64,000 nt of DNA from Trichomonas tenax (taxonomy: Eukaryota > Parabasalia > Trichomonadida > Trichomonadidae). The number at the start of each line of letters is the position of its first letter. The stretch's first letter is position 1. Positions 9,926-20,213 of the stretch are shown here, one piece after another. The notes beneath the pieces are model-generated. The model was not told the DNA's origin. It saw only the letters and a program-made list of their open reading frames with translations, and did no database searches. The stretch is taken from positions 1 to 64,000 of the forward strand of contig JALKBU010000076.1 in NCBI GenBank assembly GCA_023091735.1, read 5' to 3'. The position numbers were made by a program, and so were the translations under genes.

Positions 9926-11114
9926 ATGAAACAAAAAATGATGGAAAACAGGAATGAGAGGTCGCTCATTACTAGCCCAGGCGAGCCAGTCACAAACGAT
10001 GGGTATGACAACGAAAATTACGACTTAATCGTTTATAGGGGCGATGTAATACAAGATAGAAATTTTGGATCGATTAGGATTGTTGACAAGCTTGGAAACG
10101 GTGCTTATGGACAAGTTTTCAAGGCTGTTTGGGTAAATCCTACAGATCACTCTGAGATTCCCGTTGCGCTCAAAATTTCAAAATCGCATCCGCAATTATT
10201 AGAAATGGCAAAGCAAGAAGCTCAAATATTAACATACGTATGTATCAAACCAGGCCAAAGTAATATTTTGGCCTGGTTTCTTTTTAAGAAATACTAACAC
10301 ACAGATTGCAACAAGTTTTAATCAAGAAGCATTACGCAACACTCTGATATGCCACGGAGAGTTTGTATATAGGAACCATCAGATCATAGTTATGGAACTT
10401 TTAGGAATGAATCTCTTTAATTTACTCGAACAAAGAGGATATAAAGGACTTGCTATTGGATTGGTCAAAAATGTACTTCGGTCAATGCTTATAGTCATAA
10501 AGGAAACAAGTGAGATTGGTTTAATCCACTCAGATTACAAACCAGAAAATATTTGTTTAACTTTAGATAATACTTCAATTAAAGTCATCGATTTTGGTGC
10601 CTCAAAGCAGATCGGCGATCAAAGCAATTTCTACATAGAAAGTCGATACTATAGAGCACCAGAATTAATTCTTCATCTTCCATTTGACTATAAAATCGAT
10701 ATATGGTCAGCTGCATGCGTCGCATTTGAAGCATTTATCGGTTTCCCACTGTTCCCTGGTCAAAATGAGTGCCATATGATGTGTTTATTTAATGATCTTT
10801 TAGGAAGAATTCCAGACAACATGATCAACCAATCAGAACGCAAGTATAATTTCTATGATAGCCAAGGGAACATTTTAACACTGTCAGAAATGGCAGAAAT
10901 AAATGGTTTCCAGCCGTTCGTGTTTAACGAATATTTCATATACAGAGAGTTCAGACAGACCATCATAAACTATAGGAGATATCCAAGGCCAGGAACAACA
11001 GAATTTATTGATAGAGAAAACTTTATTGATCTTTTGGATCATATGTTATTGTTTGATCCTGCCCAGAGATACACTGCAGATGAGTGCCTTAACCATCCAT
11101 TCCTATCTGTTTGA
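9926..11114 (+). CDS. DYRK/YAK1-like protein kinase, two exons
   Basis: Exon 1 ends at 10237 and exon 2 runs 10305-11114. Joining them across a phase-0 intron gives one continuous kinase domain. Exon 1 holds the DYRK-type pre-kinase segment (NDGYDNENYDLIVY), the glycine loop (LGNGAYGQVF) and the VALK lysine. Exon 2 has the catalytic loop HSDYKPEN, DFGAS and the DYRK/CMGC activation segment YIESRYYRAPE, so tyrosine autophosphorylation in that loop is plausible. The first in-frame ATG is 9926. The frame is open back to 9782 without an ATG and its translation there (RVAAEFRELYESE) looks helical and coding. The real start may lie upstream behind an unrecognised intron or a frame break. The exon 2 end (LNHPFLSV) is the usual C-lobe end. 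Confidence 0.85.
10238..10304 (+). other. Spliceosomal intron, 67 nt, with internal hairpin
   Basis: It starts GTATGT and ends ACTAACACACAG, the combined branch-point/3' splice motif described for Trichomonas introns. Removal joins codon TAC to ATT and restores the kinase frame. Thirteen bases at 10247-10259 (AAACCAGGCCAAA) pair perfectly with 10267-10279 around a 7-nt loop, which would bring the 5' site close to the branch point. Confidence 0.93.
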
Positions 11115-11253
11115 AATATATATATTTTGAATATTATTAAATGTACTATTTTGTTTTTATTTATTATATCACCACATGTGTGTATGCCATGAATTTAAAC
11201 ATTTGTTCTTAAAAATAACAATAAAATTTATTTTAATATATAAACAAAAATAA

Positions 11254-11952
11254 TTACATCTCACGTTGCATCTTTTTGAGCTCTGTAATAACTCTGCCTT
11301 CCTGCCAATTCCATTCTTTGAGTTTTGCAAGAATTAGTGGTTTATCTTCAATTTTTGTAACTTCTTCAACTCGTTTAAACATTTCTTGCTTTTGGAGTGG
11401 TAGATTCTCAAAATCTATTTCAAAATCGGTTGCAGGTGGTAAATGATCTTCAATCGAATAATCTAACAAATAAAGCATAATGGTGAGAATATCATTTGGA
11501 TCCAAACCAGGACATACAGTGTGATTGATATCATAGCAAACAAATTCGTATAAATTCGAAGTATTTTGAATTAATCGACTAACTTGCGCTAATTGGGACA
11601 AATTAGACCAAATATCATTTTCTGTATATAGCTGTTGGAGCTGTGAGATTTTCATGAATTCACGAATATTGTCTTCTGCGATTTTGATTTTTTCTTTCTT
11701 TTCTTTTTCTTCTTTCTCTTCTTGCATGACTTTTTCAAGCGATTTGATAAATACTACAACCTTGGCATTGTCAGGAAGCATTTTTAATGGATTGTTTTCG
11801 GGCAAGAAAATGCCAAGATAGATAAAAGTGTATTTCCCATCTTGAAAGTTATATTTTTCAACGAGCAATTTCCTTATATCATCGGCTGTTGCCTCTTTGC
11901 CGACTTCTACAGTGGCAATAGTCGTTTGTGGTATAATAAATGTAACTTTCAT
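11254..11952 (-). CDS. Ubiquitin-like-domain protein with possible C-terminal UBA-like helices
   Basis: There are 232 residues from a true ATG. Residues 1-70 have ubiquitin-fold spacing: MKVTFIIPQTTIATVEV strands, the helix ATADDIRKLLVEKY, then KYTFIYLGIFLPENNPL and KVVVFIKSL. A basic/acidic coiled segment (KVMQEEKEEKEKKEK) follows. Residues ~185-232 (ILAKLKEWNWQEGRVITELK) look like a UBA-type three-helix end. UBL-UBA proteins commonly shuttle ubiquitylated cargo to the proteasome, but no specific family member is recognised. The 3' end faces the DYRK-like gene about 140 bp away. Confidence 0.65.
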   Translation of the reverse strand: MKVTFIIPQTTIATVEVGKEATADDIRKLLVEKYNFQDGKYTFIYLGIFLPENNPLKMLPDNAKVVVFIKSLEKVMQEEKEEKEKKEKIKIAEDNIREFMKISQLQQLYTENDIWSNLSQLAQVSRLIQNTSNLYEFVCYDINHTVCPGLDPNDILTIMLYLLDYSIEDHLPPATDFEIDFENLPLQKQEMFKRVEEVTKIEDKPLILAKLKEWNWQEGRVITELKKMQREM

Positions 11953-14233
11953 CGCTATTTATATTTTTGACACATAAATTTTAATCTTTGACAAACAAAT
12001 TATTTTGACACGTAAATATCAGTGTCGACCCCTGCTTTACTGCGGGGGCATCGGACCTTTTTTCGTAAAATGTAAATCTTGATCCATTGAATTTTTCAAA
12101 CTGGATTAGGAGACTTTCATACAATTCTATAGTTTACCAAAAATAAATATTTCAATTTTTTAGAAATAAAATTGCTAAATTACCATGTTAGAATGATATT
12201 CTTCGATTTCTAATATTTTTGCATTATTGATAAATTAGTTAAGAAGCCAGTATCAAATGGAGTAAAAGGGCGAAACATTCCTGCCGATAGGAATGAGTTT
12301 CTAACTCGAAAGAATGAAAACTTTCGACGAAATTATGTTCGAATAAGGAAAGCTTTTCATGTTTCTGGTAGGATAGAAGGTGTAGAATTAATTGCTTTAT
12401 AGATCAAGCTAGTGAGCGATTGAAAAGGTTGGAGTTTTTATAGCAAAAAGAACGCCTTCATGACTAGAGACATTTGTTTACAAAGCGGTTTTGACAATCA
12501 TTAATTTTATTTAAAAATACTGTATCATAATATGCATAAATAATAGATCCCAATTCAATGAGTTGCTAGAAATAAATTGTGACAACATTGAATTTGATCT
12601 TGATGGAAAGCCGTTGGAACAATTCAATGGATGAAGATTGGAAATTTTGGTTAAGACCTTTGAGAGAATTGAGCTTCTCTGATCGCGAAATTTCCGTACG
12701 TTAAAAACCGCATTTTAGTAGAAAGCATGTTCTGAGTGAATTGTATATGGCCAACTTTTAGAACTCACTCATGTGATAATGGTTGTATGGGATGAAATGC
12801 ATTTCATGTCATAAATAGAAATGAAAATATCGATATTTCAAGAAATCATTTCAAATCTTATAGCAATGATTCAAGTAGATCATGCAAACGTAAGGGCGAT
12901 AAAAATTAGGGAATTTATACAAAATTGAAGAAAATAGAAAAGTTGTTTACAGATAATATGAAGATTAAAGAATAGAAAATTGATTCATTCATGTACAGAT
13001 TCCTCCCATTTGATTGTTATGATCAGATTACTAATATATAATTTCAGACAAATTCATATCACAATTTTACGTCGTTACCAGCACTGAACATTCATCAATA
13101 TGTTACAACTTATCAAAGGGTATTACAGTCATTATTATGTTAAAATACAGAGAATTTAATATTTTTGACAATATGACTTGTAAAATAGATTAAAAAACGA
13201 GTAAATTTTTTTTTACACATATCATGATTCAAGTTAAAAAAAAATATTTTTATTGGATATTCATATTGTAATCATGGGGTAAATGCTAATAAACTTATAA
13301 AAAGAACATATTAAGCGAGATAAATATAATTAAAAGTAAATGTGGATATTATGGTTAGTTATTATGGGTGTATATTCGGAAGCATGTGTGGTAATATATA
13401 TTATCGTCAAGCTTCCAATATATCAATCAGAAGTGCCTGAAAATGCAAAAGAAGGGAAAAAGTGCACAAAAGTGACTGTTTTTAAGTTCGAAAGTATATT
13501 GTTGCATATATAATATACATTCCAAATAACGCATATTACATTTCCGAGCCTTTCAAAATTTGAAAGACAATTTACTGCAATATCAATATACTTATTATAT
13601 CCTTATAAATATATTTGTATTTTTGTGTAAACCATACAATAATCTGACTCATAGAATATATTGAAATAGCAATTGCGAAATGTGTTATTTATTTTTGCAT
13701 TTAATGTATGAATTATATTGAATATTTCTGAGTATAATTTCTGGTTTTTCAAAGCTTTTTGCTAAATCATAATGCAATTCTACTACTGAAAAAGGCGCAG
13801 CAAGCATCACTATTTAATCATCCGTTTGTTGGAAGGGGTACAAGTTTTTGTGAAGATCTTTGCCCTTAATCTTCTATTGTACAGCACATTGTCAATTTTG
13901 TCCAAGCATTGAAATTAATTGTCACGGACTTTTTATCTGTTCCCCTAAGCATATGTTATTCCATGTGTATATCAGAATTATATTAAAATCAGACATAGAA
14001 CGCTTTTGTGAGCTTATTTCCATCTATAGTTTTCAGTTTGTTGATGATTTAGTTAATTACTGTAATTCCAACACAATTTAATCAATGCATTTTGCTCCTT
14101 TATCAAAATTCTTAAATGACACAATTTTAATTCTCAATTCATTTTATGATTGATGCGAATTTGTTCTATACACAATGTTACACAATATTTTCGCCAAAAT
14201 AATTTTTTCAGTGTTCCAACATATTTTTAGTCA
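11953..14233. other. Long intergenic region with a kinase-like scrap
   Basis: No intact gene is seen. At 13789-13840 a forward frame reads like the end of a kinase C-lobe (QQASLFNHPFVG), with nothing open before it, so it is a possible fossil. TTGACACATAAA-like and TTGACACGTAAA-like sequences at about 11969 and 12005 resemble the TTGACATGTAAA motif of the repeat elements. The 73-codon frame at 13860 looks non-coding. Confidence 0.4.
12029..12048. other. GC-rich hairpin
   Basis: CCCCTGC at 12029-12035 pairs with GCGGGGG at 12042-12048 around a 6-base loop, including one G-T pair. It stands out in AT-rich DNA about 80 bp upstream of the minus-strand ubiquitin-like gene. It could be an RNA structure or a regulatory site. 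Confidence 0.4.
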
Positions 14234-15160
14234 ATGACAGCAGATATTCGCGACCTTCTCGTTAAGCATGAATACGAATTCGTTAGGTACTTAAACAGTG
14301 GCAGCTTCGGTGCCTGCTACATCGTTAAGTCATTGAAATACAATATGGAATTCGTTTGCAAGGTGTCAACACACTTGTACATGAGCAAGAAGTATCTCGA
14401 CTCGTTCAGGCGTGAAGCAGAGATCCTGACAAAACTCAATCATCCAAACATTGTAAGGATCTACGATTACTTCTTTGATAACAATCAGTTATTTTTGGTC
14501 CTCGAGTATTGCTCCAATGGCTCATTGCTCGATATGATCTATGAGAAGAAGAAAGTCGAGATTCCACATCTTATTAAGATCGCAAAAGAAATCATCGATG
14601 CTATGGCTTTCATGCATTCAAAAGGAATAGCTCACTGCGACATAAAGCTACCCAACATCCTTCTTGACCAATTCAATCGCGTAAAGATCTGCGATTTTGG
14701 TCTTTCTCAGTTTTTGAAAGCCAAACCGGAAGAAAATCAGCACACCTCTAACAAAGTTGTTGGCACACTCAACTATATGTCACCAGAAATCCTTTTAAGA
14801 ATGGACTATGACGCGTATAAATGTGATGTTTGGGCTGTCGGAGTCACATTGTACACACTCTTAATGGGAAGATCACCATTCTTGGGCACAACAATACAGA
14901 CCATAATCAAGCAGATAAGAATCGGTAGCTTAGGATTGGACCAAATTGATGATCCGATTGCAAAGATTATCGAGTCAATGATGACATTAGAACCATCGGA
15001 AAGACCAAGCTTCAAGGAGCTTGTTATCAGACTCAATGAGTCATGTTCCGGTTTGTCTTCCAAGAGAACATCGAATTCAAAAGTTTTCACAGGCGTTGCC
15101 CAGCACTCAATTATCAAATCCAGAAGACTCTCCCGCATCACAAGATCTTATGTATTTTAA
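14234..15160 (+). CDS. Serine/threonine protein kinase (CAMK-like)
   Basis: The 308-residue product is mostly a kinase domain. Visible elements: glycine loop SGSFGACYIV (~22-31), ATP-binding lysine K43 in VCK, helix-C glutamate E61, catalytic loop HCDIKLPN with D136, DFG D154, and SPE in place of APE after VVGTLNYM. The C-lobe is complete to ERPSFKEL. A short basic S/R-rich tail follows. All residues needed for activity are present. The HCD (not HRD) form is seen in many trichomonad kinases. TCA directly abuts the ATG at 14234, so the leader would be extremely short. The substrate is unknown. Confidence 0.85.
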   Translation: MTADIRDLLVKHEYEFVRYLNSGSFGACYIVKSLKYNMEFVCKVSTHLYMSKKYLDSFRREAEILTKLNHPNIVRIYDYFFDNNQLFLVLEYCSNGSLLDMIYEKKKVEIPHLIKIAKEIIDAMAFMHSKGIAHCDIKLPNILLDQFNRVKICDFGLSQFLKAKPEENQHTSNKVVGTLNYMSPEILLRMDYDAYKCDVWAVGVTLYTLLMGRSPFLGTTIQTIIKQIRIGSLGLDQIDDPIAKIIESMMTLEPSERPSFKELVIRLNESCSGLSSKRTSNSKVFTGVAQHSIIKSRRLSRITRSYVF

Positions 15161-15255
15161 TATGTTTGTCAAATTTCCATGTAAATATATATTTTTATTA
15201 AATTCAAACAATATTGGCTTTAAATTCTTCATAAATAGAATTAGCACATGAATCT

Positions 15256-16756
15256 CTATATGACTTTGATCTTAAAATTCGCTTCGTAATCGGTTAAAAG
15301 TTGCTGAACTTGTTTCGAGTCATTGTCGACACTGATCATCAGCCCTGTTGTGTGATTTGTGTTCTTCATCTGAGTGTTGGCGTTTTTGCTTAAAAGCAAA
15401 CGCGCGGTATTTACTGAATCATAGAATGCACAAATCATGAGAGTAGTGTTTTTAAATTTATCTTGCGCATCGACCATTGCGCCATTGCCTATGAGTAGTT
15501 TGGTCACATCAACAGAATCGTACTGCGCGCAACACATTAATGGCGTTTTTGAATTATCACAATACATTTCAACATCTGCACCGTATTGAATTAATATCTT
15601 AGCCACTCTTTGGGAATTCATTTGTGCTGCGTAATGAAGAGCTGTTTCACCAGCAGAATCTTTGAAATTGACATCTGCATCATTTTCAATTAGAAACTTG
15701 GCAACATCGGGGGAATCGTTGCTTGTACAGAACATTAAAGCAGTTACTTTGAAGATAACTGTATCATCTACCTTGACTTTTCTTGAAAAGAGAATTTTTG
15801 CTATTTCAAGACTATTATTCACTGATGCATAATCTAAAGCAGTTAGTTTATTGAAATCTCTTGCGTTTATTTTTGCTCCTTTCTCTAAAAGCAAACGAAT
15901 CAAAGATGGAATACAAAATCTTGCACTTGATGGAAAAGCAATGAATCCTCCATTATCAGGTGCATTAATATCAGGATTGGAACAGATTTTGTTGATAAAC
16001 ATTCCGAGGTGAAGCGTAATTGTACACTTTGACCAACTAAATTTGAGACCATATTTATCTTGTAGGTAAAAAGCAATATCATTGTGATGCGCTTCTACTG
16101 CATTGTTGATGCATTTCTGATTTGGTGTGAATTTCTGTTCCAATATTTGGATAATTTCAATTGAACCTCCACAGAATGCGTCTTCAAATGTTTTGATAGT
16201 ATCTTTCGCTCCACTAACAAATAAAAAGCGGAAACAGTTCATCGATCCATGCTTAGCATAATGATTTAGTAATGTATTTCCATCGTATGACAAATCGATG
16301 TTGAACTTGTCATTTAATGAATATTCCTTTAATCCATCGTAATTGTCGAATAAAATAGCATGCAAAATACTGTTTTTCTCATAAATTTTCAAAGATATCG
16401 TCGAATTTGAAGTGTTTGTATGCATAATCACTGATGACCCGGTTTAGTTTCAGCCGTCTTGAAACCAGGGCCATGAAAGCATCATTCAAATCGAACAAAG
16501 ATTGGTGAAGATAAACTGGATATTTTTTGTAGACTGTTTCGAAGAGCGAAAAGTAAAGTCTCAGCTTAGTTAGACGATATTACGATATATTGACCACGAT
16601 TTTATATATATTGTGCGGCTGAATTTTGAAATTTAAAATGTTTTTGTCGATTAATTCGACAATTGGAGGAATTTCTTCTTCCTTCAAATCAGAAATCTTC
16701 TCTACCATCGTTATGTAATCGATATATTTCTCCCTGAGTTCGTTTTCATTCAACAT
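15256..16756 (-). pseudogene. Ankyrin-repeat protein (DUF3447 type), disrupted
   Basis: The gene reads from ATG 16756 with the typical trichomonad start (NELREKYIDYI, EKISDLKEEEIP). It meets an in-frame TAA at 16582-16580, continues in the same frame (SLFETVYKKYP, HQSLFDLNDA), then needs a frameshift near 16385-16425. From there it is open to the stop at 15256. The distal part holds a DUF3447-like segment followed by about six ankyrin repeats (for example GETALHYAAQMNSQRVAKIL). The clean ORF of about 389 residues from ATG 16425 could still be made but lacks the N-terminus. Function is presumably protein binding. The lesions are read directly from the sequence; sequencing error is possible. 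Confidence 0.75.
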
Positions 16757-17088
16757 TATTGAAATTTTAAAATCTACTCCTGCTTATTTATGAAGACCCT
16801 ATTTTTAATTCTCACAAATTTCGAAAATTCTACAACAATTTGACTTTGTATCTCATGCATTCAACGGCTTTCTTCGGTATTATGTCCAGAATAGATTTCG
16901 ACAATTTCAAATGGAAAATCCCACTTTTTTTCAAAGACTGACATTGTAAAGTGTCAGATGCTGAAACTCAATACCAAAAAAATATAAAATCTGACTTTAC
17001 AAATAATTTTTTGTCAATTTTACAATAACCGCCATAAAGGGTAATTTTTTGATAAGTTATTTTGCATATGCATTATATACCGATATAA
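16757..17088. other. Short intergenic region between divergent broken genes
   Basis: AT-rich, nothing recognised. TTTCAATAATG at the start of the ankyrin gene is compatible with a TCA initiator immediately before the ATG. Confidence 0.4.
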
Positions 17089-18141
17089 AACAGCGAGTTT
17101 ACAACGCTTGGAACAGAGAGTGTAATCCCAGGAGCAGAAACAGGTGGAGAATGAGAAGGAACTGGTGAAGAAGGAGAAGGAACTGAAGGTTCTGATGATG
17201 ATCCTGGATTACCAAATGATGTTAAGAAACAAATTCTAGCAAAACTTAATTCATTATCCAGTTGGAAATGTGATGATTTGATACTTGGAATGGGCAGCGT
17301 AGAAACTATCTCTAAATCTAAATCATATTGTTCCGTAAAGAAACTAATCATGAGCTCAAAGCGAAAAGTTAAAGTTATTGCAATCGAATTACTCGGTGCC
17401 GAAAACAATACAAAAGTTGGAAAAGCATTTTCATTTATGAATCTGTTACTCATAAATACTAACTTTTCTATCTTGATATGCGTAGATGATACTGATTGCA
17501 AAGTTCAAGCCATAGAACCAGCAACAGATGATGACAAGATAGCACCAACAGTTTTCGCTCTATCAAAAGAGAGCTGTCAAATCGATATCAAGCTTAATTC
17601 AGCAACCCCTACTATCGGTTTCACTTTCGGAAATTCAAAGCCCGTTGATATTATCATACAAAGAAGTCATACCTCCTCTACAACAGTTCCCCATAAGTGG
17701 TATAATGAAGTATTCCATTTGAAGGAAAGCCAAACCGAATACAATTACAATATCACATTGAAATCGATCGCATCATCAAAGAAGATATTCGCAGATGAAG
17801 AATGGCTTTTTACAGAATTAATTGGAAAAGTGCCTACTTCAGGCTTTGCTTACAATCAAGCAGATCTTGAGAAAGAATACAAGGAACCAGGATCTGTTGA
17901 GCAAAGCAACAGCCAAATCGGATCAGGACAAGCAGCAAACGAACCTGAGAGCAAATCAAAAGGTTTGTCTGGTGGTGCAATAGCGGGTATTATTATTGCA
18001 GTCATCATTGTTGTAATCATTATTTGCATTCTTGTCTCATTCTTGGTACTCCGCAAGAAATCGGAAAGTTCATCATCTTCTTCAGACAAAGGAAAGAAGA
18101 AAGGTGAGGCAAGCGGAAGTGAAAGTGGCGTGAATGTCTAA
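17089..18141 (+). pseudogene. Truncated type I surface protein
   Basis: An open frame from 17089 has a T/G/E-rich low-complexity stretch and a TGA at 17152, then reads uninterrupted to 18141. The 3' part has a K/S/N-rich domain of unknown fold (residues IDIKLNSATPTIGFTFG visible), a linker, a membrane helix (GGAIAGIIIAVIIVVIII onward) and a basic/serine tail ending ESGVNV. No signal peptide or initiator ATG precedes the stop; the first in-frame ATG after it is 17290. The architecture is the C-terminus of a trichomonad surface protein whose ectodomain has been lost. The family is not recognised. Confidence 0.6.
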
Positions 18142-18334
18142 AAGATGCAATAAACATATGCTAATTAGAGCAAAATACATTTTTATGATGTGGTTAAATA
18201 AAATAAGCAAAAATGAATATGATAACATGAATTTTTAATATCAACTACGATGCAAATAGTTTTATGATAAAAATAATGATACAACATAATGCGGATCTAT
18301 TTGACCAAAGATTTTTAAGTTTTAAAATAGTTTA

Positions 18335-19130
18335 TTTTTGGCTTGTCTAAAATTGATACGCAAAGTCGGCGAAACTCGTTTTTTAACTCACTGGATTAAC
18401 TTTTTGCGAAGTTATTGAACATCAATGTGCAAAATACTGTTGTGCATGATATATTAAAGAATTAGCTAACAAAGTCGTTATTTCATTAAAATATTAGATA
18501 TATCTTGCATCAAAACATTGATTTACCATGATGTGCTTTACTCATTATAATATATTATATTACCATTGTATAGCATTTTTATAACGTAAAATATGTTGTT
18601 GTTGATGATAAATAGGTAAATCTAATCACAAATATGCTTTTCTAGCCTTTTTTTTTGGAAAAAAAGGTATACTACAATCATTGTATTTTAGGGAGAAATA
18701 TATAATTCTCCCAAAAAATGTCACATTTTGGTTCTTTTCAATTTTTCAAATTTAACTGGTTAAATTTTTGGGAGAATAACACACAGAGCTTATGTGTGAA
18801 CACTTGGAATACTTTTTTCAAAAAAAGCTAAAAAGCATATTTGTGATTAGATTTACCTATTTATCATCAACAACAACATATTTTACGTTATAAAAATGCT
18901 ATACAATGGTAATATAATATATTATAATGAGTAAAGCACATCATGGCAAATCAATGTTTTTGATGCAAGATATATCTAATATTTTAATGAAATATAGACT
19001 TTTTAGCTAATTCTTTAATATATCATGCATAACAGTATTTTGAACATTGATGTTCAATAACTTAGCAAAAAGTTAATCCAGTGAGTTTAAAAACGAGTTT
19101 TGCCGACTTTGCGTATAAAAATTTAATTGC
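18335..19130. repeat. 796-bp palindromic fold-back element, copy 2 (inverted)
   Basis: It is the same element as at 4413-5206 but in opposite orientation: its left flank TTTTTGGCTTGTCTAAAAT is the reverse complement of the right flank of copy 1. Arms begin ACGCAAAGTCGGCGAAACTC and end GCCGACTTTGCGTAT. The copies differ by scattered substitutions and small indels, and also within the arms, so the two arms of a copy have not been fully homogenised. No ORF is present. Confidence 0.85.
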
Positions 19131-19460
19131 TCGTTTATTTTTTCATTAACTCTAATATCAAGATTTGGCAATACAAGGCATGAAATTTAGCAATAATAGG
19201 ATATGGGAAATCTAGTGTTAGCTAAATTCCCCTTAAGATGATAACAAAAAACTTCGAGCTCAAATAAGCAAGAAATAATGATATATAGATTAGTATTGAA
19301 TGCATTTAACCAATTGTTGGATTAACACACAATGCTGTTTATTTTATTACAGTAGAATAAAGTTTTAATCTCTACTCTATGCATAGATAAATTGATCCAA
19401 ACAGATGAATAAAAATTATTTGACACATGTTTTTTTGACATGTAAATTGAAAATTTATAA
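19131..19460. other. Upstream region of the PAP2-like gene
   Basis: No gene is seen. TTGACATGTAAATTG at 19436 lies about 25 bp before the ATG. It matches the TTGACATGTAAA motif found at the ends of the inverted-repeat elements, and may be a promoter element or an element scar. Confidence 0.4.
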
Positions 19461-20213
19461 ATGGGATTTACGATTATTTGGGGACGTATTAAAAGGTATT
19501 CAGTCTTCGATTTCATCTTAACAGTGCTATTTTTCATTGGATCTATCATTGTACAGAGCATCAACATAAAGAGCGATTACGTTCCAAGTGTTACGTTCGA
19601 TATTCAGCAATTTCATCACACACAGACAGTACCAACATTAATCCACTACACATTTTTATTATTCGTTTACCCTGTCTTTATGTTATTAATTTGGGCCTCT
19701 TTAGTCTTAGATTCAACAATTGCAAATTTATTAGCAGCATATTCATTCACAATTGCTTTCTCTTCGTTTATTTCTGCTTTGCTGGCACTTCTTATCACAC
19801 GTCCAAGACCAGACACATTAACTTTATGCGGTGGAGCCGCGTATTTTGAAGATTGTCTTAAAGTTTTATCAAAGAAAGAGGCAAATTGGCAATTTAGATC
19901 GTTGCCATCGGTTACTGTTACAGAATCAGTAGCTTCTGGCGCATTTATTTCTATGCTTTTATTTGATATTTGGCATTCTACACCACTTTATGTTGTGGTT
20001 CTTAAATTTATGCCAATTATTTATCCAATTGCTGTTGTGTCTGTCGAAATTTGCGATAGAATTTCACACGTTGATGATGTCGTTGCCTCTACCTTCATTG
20101 GTATGTTGATCGCTATCATTACATATGATACATTCAAAGTCGCGCAGAAGACACAGATTCGAGCAAATACTCCTCGTAATGAAGTCCTTAGTGTCGTTAC
20201 GAGCTATGTTTAG
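19461..20213 (+). CDS. PAP2/LPP-like membrane protein lacking catalytic residues
   Basis: The 250-residue protein has five to six hydrophobic helices in the order of the lipid phosphate phosphatase family. The three PAP2 signature regions are in place but altered. The first is TRPRP at 113-117 without the lysine expected upstream. The second reads ASGA at 158-161 where PSGH is expected. The third reads DRISHVDDVVAS at 199-210 where SR-x5-H-x3-D is expected. Both catalytic histidines are therefore missing by this alignment. The family includes natural inactive members that act as lipid-binding or scaffold proteins. Hydrolase activity is unlikely. The reading frame is intact, so a non-catalytic role under selection is plausible. 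Confidence 0.7.
   Translation: MGFTIIWGRIKRYSVFDFILTVLFFIGSIIVQSINIKSDYVPSVTFDIQQFHHTQTVPTLIHYTFLLFVYPVFMLLIWASLVLDSTIANLLAAYSFTIAFSSFISALLALLITRPRPDTLTLCGGAAYFEDCLKVLSKKEANWQFRSLPSVTVTESVASGAFISMLLFDIWHSTPLYVVVLKFMPIIYPIAVVSVEICDRISHVDDVVASTFIGMLIAIITYDTFKVAQKTQIRANTPRNEVLSVVTSYV

Noticed and set aside
18770..18790. AATAACACACAG in fold-back copy 2 as an intron 3' site
   Set aside because: It lacks the ACTAAC branch core, there is no GTATGT partner in a coding context, and the sequence is part of a palindromic repeat.
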